Shown here: positions 1 through 7,722 of the stretch, one piece after another
Layout: every line of letters starts with the position of its first letter
How positions within the stretch are numbered: position 1 is the stretch's first letter
Assembly: GCA_030639305.1 (NCBI GenBank)
Contig: DAOWCY010000061.1
Coordinates: 1-33,051 of the forward strand
DNA: 33,051 nucleotides
Direction: 5' to 3'
Source: JAGLQA01 sp023135565
GTDB lineage: Bacteria > Acidobacteriota > Aminicenantia > UBA2199
Notes under the pieces: model-generated
Told to the model about the DNA's origin: nothing
Databases searched by the model: none
What the model saw: the letters and a program-made list of their open reading frames with translations, nothing else
Program-made: the position numbers and the translations under genes

Positions 1-15
1 AAATCTAAAACAATC

Positions 16-77
16 TTGCCTCCGGCGGCCCTGCCGGGGGCCAAACTTTTGAAAAAGTTTGAACAAAACTTTTGTTT
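16..77 (+). repeat. Palindromic repeat, sub-type A, copy A1
   Basis: First of ten family members in the window. It begins TTGCCTCCGGCGG, has a GC hairpin (CCGGC...GCCGG), then a 9-bp-stem hairpin CAAACTTTT-GA-AAAAGTTTG, and ends ACAAAACTTTTGT. It lies downstream of the papain-like protease gene, beyond that gene's terminator. Confidence 0.85.
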
Positions 78-140
78 AAAAAAGCGAAAAGCCCCCCTAC
101 AAAAGCTTTGGATTTTTCTTTTTCCAAAACTGAACAGTTA

Positions 141-180
141 CAAAAAAAGCCCCACTTCCGAGAAGTGAGGCTTTTTTTTT
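141..180 (-). terminator. Rho-independent terminator after the papain-like protease gene
   Basis: Stem formed by AGCCTCACTTC and GAAGTGGGGCT (read on the minus strand) with a short loop, followed by a run of seven T on the minus strand. The plus strand also has a T run, so it could work in both directions. It is about 55 nt past the stop codon of the gene at 235-1149. Confidence 0.85.
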
Positions 181-234
181 CTGGGTTGTTTGTTTTAGTG
201 TTACTGTTGGGCGCCTATTCGGTTTAATTCCGAA

Positions 235-1149
235 TTAATACTTCAAATAGTTGCCGCCGTAACCGATCTTGCTGGCGCCATATTCGATCCACATCATGCC
301 GCCTTCGCCCCAACCGCTGCCCCAGGAATTCTTCATTCTCCAGGCGCCGCTGGAACCTAAGCTGTCGTCCCAACCTACCAACACAACGGCGTGGTTAACC
401 GAGGCGTTAGTGTCATAGCTGAATACTCCGCCGGAATAGGCTTGCATGTAGGAAGTCGCGGTAACGGCGCAGGATACGCCGCCCCAGTTCTGGATGGCTC
501 CCTGGGCACCTGAGACATTACCGGCGCTTCCGCTGCCCGTGGCAATGTAAACATAAGGGCAGGTGTCTTTGCAGGGGATGTCATTGGCTTTATAACGGAA
601 GCAGTTTTCTAAAACAGCACCGGGATTGCGGTAATATGAATCGGCAAACCAACCGCCGTTACAGCCCCAACCGTCGGTGTTGCAGGAAACCAACCACTGC
701 TCGGAAAGGTTGACGTTGATGCCCTGTTTCAAAAGCACGGACTCGAACATACCGGCTGTGGAAAAGGCCCAACAGCTTCCGCAGTTGCCCTGGTTCTTTA
801 TCGAAGTATAGTCGGCGATGTAAGAGTCTCCGCCGCCATCGGGGGTGGGGGTGGGTTTCGGGGTTTTGGAGGGTTTACCTTGAAGGAATTTGACGGCATC
901 GTCATCGATGCGTTTTGCCGGAGCTAATTCAGGTCTAAAGTTGCAGAGCTGTTCTAAAGGAAACTGCATGGCAGGGTTGTAATCAACGGTGAACGTGTGA
1001 CCCTGAGCTTTGATCTCGGCCCTCATGTTATCGATTTTCATCTTTAGGGCTTCCCTTTTGGCAACGTTCCCGAAGGGATCTTCCACTCCTTGCCCATAGG
1101 CGAAGGATACGAGTACAGCAACAATTACTACAAAAGTTAACTTTTTCAT
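235..1149 (-). CDS. Secreted papain-like (C1A) cysteine protease
   Basis: A 304-residue exported endopeptidase. Residues 1-19 form a signal peptide (MKKLTFVVIVAVLVSFAYG). A short pro-region (about 20-90) and a Thr/Pro-rich linker (about 95-104, KTPKPTPTP) precede the papain fold. The catalytic set is visible: oxyanion Gln120 and nucleophile Cys126 in NQGNCGSCWAFS, His253 in NHAVVLVGW, and Asn274 in KNSWGSGWGEGG. Several further Cys suggest disulfides, consistent with export. The start is fixed by AGGAGG about 7 nt upstream of the ATG. Transcription likely starts at the shared hydrolase promoter at 1210-1299. It probably degrades extracellular protein together with the neighbouring trypsin-like protease (inference). 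The pro-region is shorter than in classical papain zymogens. Confidence 0.93.
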   Translation of the reverse strand: MKKLTFVVIVAVLVSFAYGQGVEDPFGNVAKREALKMKIDNMRAEIKAQGHTFTVDYNPAMQFPLEQLCNFRPELAPAKRIDDDAVKFLQGKPSKTPKPTPTPDGGGDSYIADYTSIKNQGNCGSCWAFSTAGMFESVLLKQGINVNLSEQWLVSCNTDGWGCNGGWFADSYYRNPGAVLENCFRYKANDIPCKDTCPYVYIATGSGSAGNVSGAQGAIQNWGGVSCAVTATSYMQAYSGGVFSYDTNASVNHAVVLVGWDDSLGSSGAWRMKNSWGSGWGEGGMMWIEYGASKIGYGGNYLKY

Positions 1150-1209
1150 TCAAACCTCCTGTTTGATAAATGTTTTAAGTTTTTAACGGTGAAGTTAAAT
1201 TACAGTAAC

Positions 1210-1299
1210 ATTGTATAGTGGAAAAATCGAAAAACAATCGGTCATAAGTTGTATTTTTGGTTGTATCGCATTTTTTTTTCTTTACAACTAAAGTTCTAT
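1210..1299 (-). promoter_or_regulatory. Shared hydrolase promoter, copy P1 (papain-like protease)
   Basis: Minus strand: ATAGAACTTTAGTT box at 1299-1286, CCAAAAATA box at 1260-1252, -35 TTGTTT at 1237-1232, 16-bp spacer, -10 TACAAT at 1215-1210. The CCAAAAATA box ends exactly 36 bp before the -10, as in the four other copies. The predicted start near 1203 gives a leader of about 54 nt with a good ribosome binding site. Confidence 0.75.
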
Positions 1300-1338
1300 G
1301 GCGAACGCGAAAGAGACTATCCTGAGCGCCTCCCGGGC

Positions 1339-1374
1339 AAAAAAAAAGGCGAACCCGCAGGTTCGCCTTTTTTT
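1339..1374 (-). terminator. Rho-independent terminator after the beta-lactamase-like gene
   Basis: Perfect 8-bp stem GGCGAACC/GGTTCGCC with a 4-nt loop, flanked by A and T runs on both sides. It is about 20 nt past the stop codon of the gene at 1393-2487. Confidence 0.9.
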
Positions 1375-1392
1375 AAGCCGGCTTAAGTTTTC

Positions 1393-2487
1393 TTAATGGT
1401 TTTCCAGGACGATCCCCGCCGCATCACGGACCAGCGGCATCAGGTCGTCGGGCGTACCCAGGGTAGGTGAGATATTCAATAGTAAAATAACAGTCAGTTC
1501 TTCGTCCACCATACGCGAGATAAAGCTGTGGAAACCGAAGAAAGCACCCCAGTGCCAGACATGGTTGTGCATTTCGCCATTAACATCCAGGTCGCTAATA
1601 TACCAGCCGTAACCATAGTCCCCCAGTCCGGGGGTAAACATCTTCTGCAGGGACGCGGTTGAAACCAATTTCTCCGTATACATAGCCTGGTCCCATTTGT
1701 ACATGTCTTCTACAGTGGAGCACATCGCTCCGGCTGTATAAGCGATGGAAGTATGAAAGTCCATGGTAACCAGCGGGGGATCGATGAGATCATAACCGAT
1801 GGCTTTGTCGGGAAAATCGACGCCCAGGGGATCATAACTTGTATGACGCATCTTCAGGGGGTCCAGGATATTTGTCTTGATAAAATCCCTGAAAGACATG
1901 CCCGAAATCCTTTCGATGATAATGCCTAAAGTCACGTAATTGGAGTTGGAGTATACCATTTGGCTGCCCGGCAGGAACTGCAGGGGTTCATCCATGTAGT
2001 AGGGAAGTAGGTCTTCCGGATCGTGATAGGTGGTGCAATTGCCCCACAAGAAGGGATTGGCTAAATACTCGAACAGACCGGAACTGTGCGACAGCAGGTG
2101 GTGAAGGGTGACCTGGTCGCCGTTGGGGAATTCGGGGATAAAATCGGCAATGGTGTCGTCCACGCTCAACAATCCCCTTTCTTCCAGCATCATGATGGAC
2201 ATGGATGCAAATGCTTTAGTCAGGGAAGCAATTGAAAATACAGTTTTCGAAGTGTTGCGGATGCCTATTTCATAGTTGGCCATACCGTAACCTTTCGTAA
2301 AGATAATTTTACCTTCTTTGGCCACAAGTACTGCGCCGGTGAAGGTTTTTGCTGTTTCTAATCGGCTAAAGTAGGCGTCTAACTGCTGTTTGGTCAGGCC
2401 GTAGGCGTTCCCGTCAGCAAAAGCAAAAGTAGTCAGACACGCGATAACCAAAAGGCTAACGAATGTTGTAAAAATGATTTTTTTCAT
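1393..2487 (-). CDS. Secreted serine beta-lactamase-like hydrolase (PF00144 type)
   Basis: A 364-residue exported member of the beta-lactamase / DD-peptidase / esterase superfamily. Residues 1-24 form a signal peptide ending FAFA. The SxxK motif is Ser88-Leu-Thr-Lys91, the YxN motif is Tyr179-Ser-Asn181, and HWG at 312-314 stands where KTG/HxG normally lies, so the active site appears complete. The HHLLSHSSGL stretch (about 129-138) is also typical. Members can be class C-like lactamases, D-aminopeptidases, esterases or cell-wall DD-peptidases; sequence alone does not say which, and a peptidase or esterase is as likely as drug resistance. AGGAGGT lies 4 nt upstream of the ATG. It shares its promoter type with the two flanking secreted proteases. 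Confidence 0.9.
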   Translation of the reverse strand: MKKIIFTTFVSLLVIACLTTFAFADGNAYGLTKQQLDAYFSRLETAKTFTGAVLVAKEGKIIFTKGYGMANYEIGIRNTSKTVFSIASLTKAFASMSIMMLEERGLLSVDDTIADFIPEFPNGDQVTLHHLLSHSSGLFEYLANPFLWGNCTTYHDPEDLLPYYMDEPLQFLPGSQMVYSNSNYVTLGIIIERISGMSFRDFIKTNILDPLKMRHTSYDPLGVDFPDKAIGYDLIDPPLVTMDFHTSIAYTAGAMCSTVEDMYKWDQAMYTEKLVSTASLQKMFTPGLGDYGYGWYISDLDVNGEMHNHVWHWGAFFGFHSFISRMVDEELTVILLLNISPTLGTPDDLMPLVRDAAGIVLENH

Positions 2488-2613
2488 TTTTACCTCCTAT
2501 ATTTGAATTTTTGCAGTATTAACCATATTAATACTGACATTGAAAAAAATCTTCCTGTCAAAGATACCGTTCTTTAAATTGAACGGAAATATCACCTTAA
2601 CGTGACTATTGAC

Positions 2614-2700
2614 ATTGTAGTATAAAAAAATCAAAAGTATATAGGGCCTAAGTTCTATTTTTGGTTGTACTGCATTTTTTTGCTTTTACAACTTAGGTTG
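2614..2700 (-). promoter_or_regulatory. Shared hydrolase promoter, copy P2 (beta-lactamase-like gene)
   Basis: Minus strand: CCTAAGTTGTA box near 2697-2687, CCAAAAATA at 2664-2656, weak -35 TATACT at 2641-2636, -10 TACAAT at 2619-2614. The 36-bp spacing from CCAAAAATA to the -10 is kept. The predicted 5' leader is about 120 nt, the longest of the set. Confidence 0.7.
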
Positions 2701-2930
2701 CATTGCATCCTTCTTCCGCAAGAGGGCAAAATTCTCTTTTTTTTGAAAAAAACAGCCGGTTAAAAAAAAATATGTTAAAAAGAGGTTACTCCATCCCGCC
2801 TCAATGAGGACAAAAGGAACAGGATAATGAAGGAAAAGCTTGTCTCCGGCACACTTTTTCCGGGTACCGGTAAAAATAAAACGCCCGGGATCAAAACCGC
2901 GGGCAGCAAAATTTTTCAGACGGCATATAA

Positions 2931-3049
2931 AACTAAAGTTGTATTGCCGGTTTTTAAAAATAGAACTTTAGTTGTATTTTCAAAAAAACCCAATAGTACC
3001 AAAAATAGGTATTTCGTTTAATTGACTTAGCAAAAAAGTGGGGTACAAT
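2931..3049 (+). promoter_or_regulatory. Shared hydrolase promoter, copy P3, with no gene directly behind it
   Basis: Inverted pair ACTAAAGTT (about 2933-2941) and AACTTTAGT (about 2964-2972), then CCAAAAATA at 2999-3007, -35 TTGACT at 3022-3027, 16-bp spacer and -10 TACAAT at 3044-3049. It is the best consensus promoter of the five, yet is followed within about 45 nt by a terminator instead of a gene. Confidence 0.7.
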
Positions 3050-3055
3050 ATAGGC

Positions 3056-3148
3056 GAAAATTGAAAATAACTGGTATTTGAAGATAGAAATAAGAGCCCG
3101 GAAGGCCCCTTTCTCCCCCCTCCCTCCTCTTCCGGGCTTCTTTTTTTT
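3056..3148 (+). ncRNA. Candidate short transcript, or promoter-terminator scar of a lost gene
   Basis: Promoter P3 predicts a start near 3056. A strong intrinsic terminator follows: stem GCCCGGAAG (3096-3104) / CTTCCGGGC (3129-3137) and eight T from 3141. The roughly 90-nt product could be a small RNA. The terminator resembles the one after the trypsin-like protease (5543-5574), so the alternative is a scar left by deletion of a similar gene. No conserved RNA family is recognised. Confidence 0.35.
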
Positions 3149-3274
3149 CAACCTTAAGCGGCAGTCCCGGAACATAGGAAGAACTCGAAATTTTTTTGGG
3201 TTCGCTGCGTGTTTTTTTTTGGAGTCGCGCACTTTTGTAACGGGAAAGGTATATAATAAATTCTCATATAAAAT

Positions 3275-3357
3275 TTTTGTTTTATTTCTTAAAATTGAAA
3301 ATAGTACCAAAAATAGACCTTTTGATGGATTGGTTTTTTAAAATAAGGGTATACGAT
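3275..3357 (+). promoter_or_regulatory. Shared hydrolase promoter, copy P4 (partial)
   Basis: CCAAAAATA at 3307-3315, -35 TTGGTT at 3330-3335, 16-bp spacer, -10 TACGAT at 3352-3357 with an overlapping TATAAT just downstream. The 36-bp spacing is kept, but the upstream AACTTTAGTT half-box has decayed. No gene of its own follows; it may add transcription to the protease gene at 3710. Confidence 0.55.
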
Positions 3358-3439
3358 ATAATCTTGAAGTTTTGCCGTCGGCTGTGCTCCGCAAAAACTC
3401 TAATTCATTCAGCAAACGGGCCTCGACGAGTTCTAAGGG

Positions 3440-3510
3440 GCTGGCGCTGTTCCTGCCGCGCAGCGGCTCAGAGGGCGGGTGCGCCGCCCCCCCCTGGAAA
3501 GGCGCATGGG
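3440..3510. repeat. GC-rich palindromic repeat D1
   Basis: GC-rich block with GCCGCGCAGCGGC and GGGTGCGCCGC, closely matched at 17649-17697 and in part at 16545-16575. It sits between promoter copies P4 and P5 in a 1.2-kb stretch (2488-3709) where I see promoters and repeats but no convincing gene. Confidence 0.6.
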
Positions 3511-3534
3511 GAAAGCTCCTACAACGTCGGGGTA

Positions 3535-3654
3535 AAACTAAAGTCCTATATTCGATAATGCGAAAATAGAACTTTAGTTTTATCGTTAAAAAACACGCTA
3601 ATACCAAAAATACGCCTTTAGTCCAATTGAAAAGCTGAAAAATGAGATTATAAT
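3535..3654 (+). promoter_or_regulatory. Shared hydrolase promoter, copy P5 (trypsin-like protease)
   Basis: Inverted pair ACTAAAGTcCTAT / ATAGAACTTTAGT (about 3537-3580), CCAAAAATA at 3604-3612, -35 TTGAAA at 3627-3632, 16-bp spacer, -10 TATAAT at 3649-3654, predicted start near 3661. The leader is about 49 nt. The geometry matches P1-P4. Confidence 0.75.
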
Positions 3655-3709
3655 GGTTACCTTACTTACCTTGAGAATGAAAAAAAATTAAAAAGACGGA
3701 GGTCAAAAA

Positions 3710-5452
3710 ATGAAAAAATTCTCAACAATTTTCATCGTGTTACTTACCCTTTCCCTGGTTGCTTTTGCAGGCAATTATAAACAGGTGTTCCCGGAAAAAT
3801 CCCCGGGTCAATTCGATTTGGCTGCATATGCCCTGGAAATGCAGACAAAAGTGAGCTGGCTGATGTCCGAGGCCATGCCTTTGACTGAGAAATCACTTAT
3901 TTCTGTCACAGTATCGGAAAAAGAATTACTCGGTATTGAGAACTACAAGTGCGACGGCTGCGGAAAAGCAGCTTCCCAAAGGTTCAAAGAAAGAGTCGGT
4001 ATGGTTAAACCGGTAGATTTCTTGGTATCCGGTAAAGGATCGAGGAAAACATCCGATGGCGGTTTCGTTTACACCGCTGCCATCGAATCCCCCGGCGCCG
4101 TAGGGCTCAGGGTGCACTTCACCGACGTGAATCTTCCCGGCAATGCCGCTCTTTATGTGTACAACATGGACGGCGAAGCTTTCGGTCCTTATACCAAAAA
4201 CGGAGAATTCTGGTCCAATACCGTTACCGGCCAGATTGCTTATGTGCAATTGCATCATTTCGGCCCCGCTTCCGTAAGCGAAAAAGAAGCCGCTAGCTTC
4301 AAAATCGCCGGCGTAGGCTACTTAGGCCAGAAATTCTTGGTCCCCTTTTATCAACAGAAGAAAGTTCTGGAAGGAATCGCACGCACCGAGTCCCTCTGCA
4401 GTTATAATGAACCCTGTGTTGAAGACGCTTCCTGCTATTCCGGCACAGCCGTTGCCGACGCTAAAAAAGCGGCCGGTCACATGCTGTTTGCTTCCGGCGG
4501 CTGGCTTTACATCTGTTCCGGCGGCCTCATTGCCGACACCGACAGCTCCACCCAGCGCGACATGTTCCTGACCGCTAATCACTGTATCAGCAAAGGCAGG
4601 GAAGCCGGTTCCCTTGAAGTTTACTTCCAGTATTGGACTGCCAACTGCGGCGGTTCCTGTTATGACCCGATAGGCACTTGCCCCAGGACCGTAGGTTCCA
4701 GCATACTGGACAGCAGCCGTGACGGCGACCATACCTTGCTGGAGTTGAGCCAAAGTGCACCTTCAGGAAGTGTTTTCCTCGGTTGGAACAATCAGCCCGT
4801 AGCCAATAACGACGGCACCCAGTTGTTCCGCATCAGCTATCCCTCCGGTGCGCCCCAGGCTTATTCCAAACACTCCGTAGAAACCACACTGGTTGAATGC
4901 ACCAGCCTGCCCATCGGCGAATTTATCTACAGCGAAGACCTGATCGGCGCCACCGAAGGCGGCAGCAGCGGTTCCCCGGTCATGAACATGAACGGCCAGA
5001 TCGTAGGTCAGCTCTATGGTGCCTGCGGTTACACCCTGGAAGTTTGCGATTCCGAAGAAAATAGAACGGTTGACGGCGCGTTAGCTTTCTATTTCCCCCA
5101 GGTTGAAGAGTTCCTCGATCCCGAAGGCGGCGGCGGCCCCGGCGGTTCCGAAATGCACGTAGATTCCATCACCCTGAGCAAAAAGCAGAAAGGGTCCAAG
5201 GGCGACGCTATTGCTAAAGTGGTTATCGTGGATGAGAACGGCGCTCCCGTAGAAGGCGCTGATATTAGCGGTACTTTCTCCGGCGATGTCTCCGGCTCGG
5301 GGTCAGGCACCACCGGCGCTGACGGCGAAGCCACCATTAAACTCACCTATCAGGGTACCCCCTCTTCTTTCACCTTCTGCGTAGACAATGTCACCCACGC
5401 TTCGCTGACCTATAATGCGGCAGCCAACGTAGAAACCTGCGACACTTTATAA
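3710..5452 (+). CDS. Secreted trypsin-like serine protease with C-terminal Ig-like domain
   Basis: A 580-residue exported protease resembling the lysyl endopeptidase branch of S1. Residues 1-20 form a signal peptide. A long N-terminal region (about 21-225) carries a beta-rich domain, probably the pro-domain. The catalytic triad is His291 in LTANHC, Asp340 in DGDHTLLEL, and Ser420 in GGSSGSP. Paired Cys around the domain suggest disulfides. After a Gly-rich linker (about 473-480, GGGGPGG) comes a roughly 95-residue Big-1/invasin-like Ig domain (VDENGAPVEGADISGTF...), probably a surface or substrate-binding module. The start is set by GGAGG 7-8 nt upstream of the ATG. Transcription comes from P5, perhaps also P3/P4, and ends at a strong terminator. 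Cleavage specificity is not provable from sequence. Confidence 0.92.
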   Translation: MKKFSTIFIVLLTLSLVAFAGNYKQVFPEKSPGQFDLAAYALEMQTKVSWLMSEAMPLTEKSLISVTVSEKELLGIENYKCDGCGKAASQRFKERVGMVKPVDFLVSGKGSRKTSDGGFVYTAAIESPGAVGLRVHFTDVNLPGNAALYVYNMDGEAFGPYTKNGEFWSNTVTGQIAYVQLHHFGPASVSEKEAASFKIAGVGYLGQKFLVPFYQQKKVLEGIARTESLCSYNEPCVEDASCYSGTAVADAKKAAGHMLFASGGWLYICSGGLIADTDSSTQRDMFLTANHCISKGREAGSLEVYFQYWTANCGGSCYDPIGTCPRTVGSSILDSSRDGDHTLLELSQSAPSGSVFLGWNNQPVANNDGTQLFRISYPSGAPQAYSKHSVETTLVECTSLPIGEFIYSEDLIGATEGGSSGSPVMNMNGQIVGQLYGACGYTLEVCDSEENRTVDGALAFYFPQVEEFLDPEGGGGPGGSEMHVDSITLSKKQKGSKGDAIAKVVIVDENGAPVEGADISGTFSGDVSGSGSGTTGADGEATIKLTYQGTPSSFTFCVDNVTHASLTYNAAANVETCDTL

Positions 5453-5540
5453 AGAAGCATAAGTAAAGAAGCATAAGCGAAAAGATTTAGCCGTGATATT
5501 AGTTCCCACGACATAAATAAGCGGCTGAGTTAAGATAAAA

Positions 5541-5574
5541 AGGCCCGGAAGATCCCCCTCCTCCGGGCTTTTTT
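5541..5574 (+). terminator. Rho-independent terminator after the trypsin-like protease
   Basis: Stem GCCCGGA (5543-5549) / TCCGGGC (5562-5568), 12-nt loop, then six T. It is about 90 nt past the stop codon and similar in stem and loop to the terminator at 3094-3148. Confidence 0.88.
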
Positions 5575-5635
5575 GCCTGCGGCGCAGGCGGCCTATGAGG
5601 GGCTGCCTGTCGGGGAGAGACAGCCGGACAGCGCT
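5575..5635. repeat. GC-rich palindromic repeat containing GCCTATGAGGGG
   Basis: Two small hairpins, GCCTGC/GCAGGC and CTGTC/GACAG, around the motif GCCTATGAGGGG. The motif recurs at about 5727 and 16533, and in reverse (one mismatch) at about 18812. It is part of the 5453-5966 intergenic stretch, which otherwise holds repeats A2 and C1 and a promoter. Confidence 0.55.
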
Positions 5636-5649
5636 TTTGTTTCTAAATT

Positions 5650-5710
5650 AACAAAAGTTTTGTTCAAACTTTTTCAAAAGTTTGGCCCCCGGCAGGGCCG
5701 CCGGAGGCAA
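5650..5710 (-). repeat. Palindromic repeat, sub-type A, copy A2
   Basis: Reverse-strand copy, nearly identical to A1 over its whole length, including the CAAACTTTT-GA-AAAAGTTTG hairpin. It follows the protease terminator. Confidence 0.85.
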
Positions 5711-5751
5711 CCCCACGGCGCGGGGGGCCTATGAGGGGTTCCGGGTAACAA

Positions 5752-5825
5752 GAAAGCGTATCGCTCATCAGAAGTTTTGGGAGTCCAGAACCCTTTTTCA
5801 AAAGGGTTTTGGCCGCCGGAGGCAA
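5752..5825 (-). repeat. Palindromic repeat, sub-type C, copy C1
   Basis: Same TTGCCTCCGGCGG end as sub-type A, but the central hairpin is AACCCTTTT-GA-AAAAGGGTT, followed by CTCCCAAAACTT and GAGCGATACG. The other C copy is at 17558-17632. Confidence 0.8.
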
Positions 5826-5876
5826 TATATTGCAAAAAATCCCGGGGGAAATCGGGGAAAAATATAGAAGAAAGCC

Positions 5877-5905
5877 TTGAAAGAAATACGCTTATAGAAT
5901 AAAAT
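5877..5905 (+). promoter_or_regulatory. Promoter of the AAA/PD-(D/E)XK gene
   Basis: -35 TTGAAA at 5877-5882, 17-bp spacer, -10 TAAAAT at 5900-5905, about 60 nt upstream of the ATG at 5967. Confidence 0.6.
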
Positions 5906-5966
5906 AGGGATGTGAAAGAAAGAATTTTTCTCCCTGATTGGAAACCGGTAGGAAACAGGTGGGAGT

Positions 5967-7553
5967 ATGAGTAAAAAATTTAATATCACAGGCACCTGTA
6001 TTCCCCAGTTGCATTATATGGCCGACACCTCGGAAAAAATCGAGCAGATATTAAAGATCATCGAAGCCGGGGAATATTTTGCTATCAACCGGCCCCGGCA
6101 GTACGGCAAAACAACCACTATGTACCTGCTGGACCAGGCACTCAAGAAGCGTAAAGATTACCTGGTTCTCAAGATCAGTTTCGAAGCCATCGACGCCCCT
6201 ACTTATTCCAGGCAGGAAGGTTTTATCGCCGCTTTTTTAGATATGCTGCGAGAAAAATTCCTGTTTTTGGAAAAGCAGGATTTCGCGGATATTATTAGCC
6301 GGGAAATGCCTGCTGTCCGCACCATGCGCGAACTGGCAAGTTTAATTACCGCCCTCGTGCAAAAGATTGCGCTTAAAACGGTATTGATGATCGACGAAGT
6401 GGATAAGTCGAGTAACAATGAACTGTTTCTCGATTTTTTAGGTATGCTGCGCACCAAGTATCTTAAGCGCAGTGAAGGAGAGGATTATACTTTTTTTTCC
6501 GTAATACTGGCCGGGGTGCACGACGTAAAAACTTTGAAAGCCAAAATTCCCGGCGCGGCGGAAAAGGTAAAATTCAACAGTCCCTGGAACATTGCCGTTG
6601 ATTTTAAGGTGGATCTCAGTTTATTTCCCGGGGAGATAGAACCCATGCTGGAAGATTATGCCCGGGACAGGGGGATTGTTTTAGACGTTTCCCGGTTTGC
6701 CGGGAAGTTGTTTTATTATACATCCGGGTATCCTTTTTTGGTCAGCAAGCTCTGTAAGATTATAGACGAAGAGATACTCCCCCAGATCCCGAAAAAAGAG
6801 TGGACGGAAGACCACCTGGAAAAAGCAGTGCAATTGATTTTAAAAGAGGAATCTACTAACTTTTCTACCCTGATCAAAAACCTCGAGAACAATGAATCTC
6901 TTTATGAATCGGTGCATGATGTGATTATCAAAGGACTGCGGCGTTCTTTTAACCGGGACAACCCGGTGATAGATATGGGGGCTGCTTACGGGATATTCCG
7001 GGAAGAAGAGGGCCGGGTCAAGATTCACAATCGCATTTATGAGCAGCGTATTTACAATTACATGTCGTCCAAAGCGGAGACTTCGGAAATGTTCAACTAT
7101 AATTTCAGCGACAATTTCATCGAAGCCGGTGGTTTTTTGAATTTCGAGAAAGTGCTGTTGAAATTTCAGGAATTTATGCGTGAGCAGTACAGCCGCAAAG
7201 ATGAAAAATTTCTTGAAAGGAACGGCAGGCTGCTTTTTTTAGCTTTTTTAAAACCTATTATCAATGCCAGGGGATTTGATTTCAAAGAGGTTGAGATTTC
7301 CGAAGAGAAGCGGCTGGACGTGGTGGTCACTTATCTAAACAGGAAATACATCATTGAATTAAAGCGCTGGCAGGGAGAGAAAGCCCACGAAAAGGGAATC
7401 GTGCAATTGGTGGATTATTTAGAGCGCCAGGGTCAGGAAGAGGGTTTTTTGATTATTTTCGATTTTCGTAAAAGCAGTGAAACGGAGCGGTTGAAAACCA
7501 AAAGTCAACATCTAACCGTAGGTGATAAGAAAATCTTTTTGGTGCGCGTATAG
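5967..7553 (+). CDS. AAA-like ATPase with C-terminal PD-(D/E)XK nuclease-type domain
   Basis: A 528-residue cytoplasmic protein. The N-terminal P-loop has the degenerate Walker A of this family, RPRQYGKTT (residues 42-50), and Walker B TVLMIDEVDK (about 138-147, Asp143-Glu144). A helical middle (about 220-380) follows. The C-terminal third has the PD-(D/E)XK pattern: Asp451 in RLDVVV, then Glu464-x-Lys466 in YIIELKRW, with a helix carrying Gln480 (GIVQLVDYL). This architecture is widespread and often multi-copy in anaerobes (AAA-ATPase-like with DUF1703-like nuclease); its role is not settled, and links to mobile elements or defence are guesses. Its own promoter lies upstream and GGTGGGA precedes the ATG. 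No operon partner follows; the next gene is convergent. Confidence 0.85.
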   Translation: MSKKFNITGTCIPQLHYMADTSEKIEQILKIIEAGEYFAINRPRQYGKTTTMYLLDQALKKRKDYLVLKISFEAIDAPTYSRQEGFIAAFLDMLREKFLFLEKQDFADIISREMPAVRTMRELASLITALVQKIALKTVLMIDEVDKSSNNELFLDFLGMLRTKYLKRSEGEDYTFFSVILAGVHDVKTLKAKIPGAAEKVKFNSPWNIAVDFKVDLSLFPGEIEPMLEDYARDRGIVLDVSRFAGKLFYYTSGYPFLVSKLCKIIDEEILPQIPKKEWTEDHLEKAVQLILKEESTNFSTLIKNLENNESLYESVHDVIIKGLRRSFNRDNPVIDMGAAYGIFREEEGRVKIHNRIYEQRIYNYMSSKAETSEMFNYNFSDNFIEAGGFLNFEKVLLKFQEFMREQYSRKDEKFLERNGRLLFLAFLKPIINARGFDFKEVEISEEKRLDVVVTYLNRKYIIELKRWQGEKAHEKGIVQLVDYLERQGQEEGFLIIFDFRKSSETERLKTKSQHLTVGDKKIFLVRV

Positions 7554-7668
7554 TTTGCCGCGGGAACAGAAAGAACTATTAAGGGGAACAAAAAAGATTT
7601 GTTGTACTCCCGCTTGTTTTTTAGGATATAGAGGATTTCGCTCTCTGGGTCCAGCAGGTTGCCGAATT

Positions 7669-7702
7669 TCTTGGCCCTGGCCAAGCAGGCTTAGTTTTTT
7701 TA
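7669..7702 (+). terminator. Weak hairpin in the 7554-7722 gap
   Basis: CTTGGCC/GGCCAAG palindrome (7670-7685), then T7 (7695-7701) after a 9-nt gap. It may end the gene at 5967-7553, but the distance to the T run makes it a poor intrinsic terminator. The rest of the gap shows nothing I recognise. Confidence 0.3.
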
Positions 7703-7722
7703 GATTTTATGCTTAAACCATT

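Noticed and set aside
2827..3021. 64-codon plus-strand reading frame
   Set aside because: No good ribosome site, low-complexity content, and its second half is promoter module P3; treated as chance.
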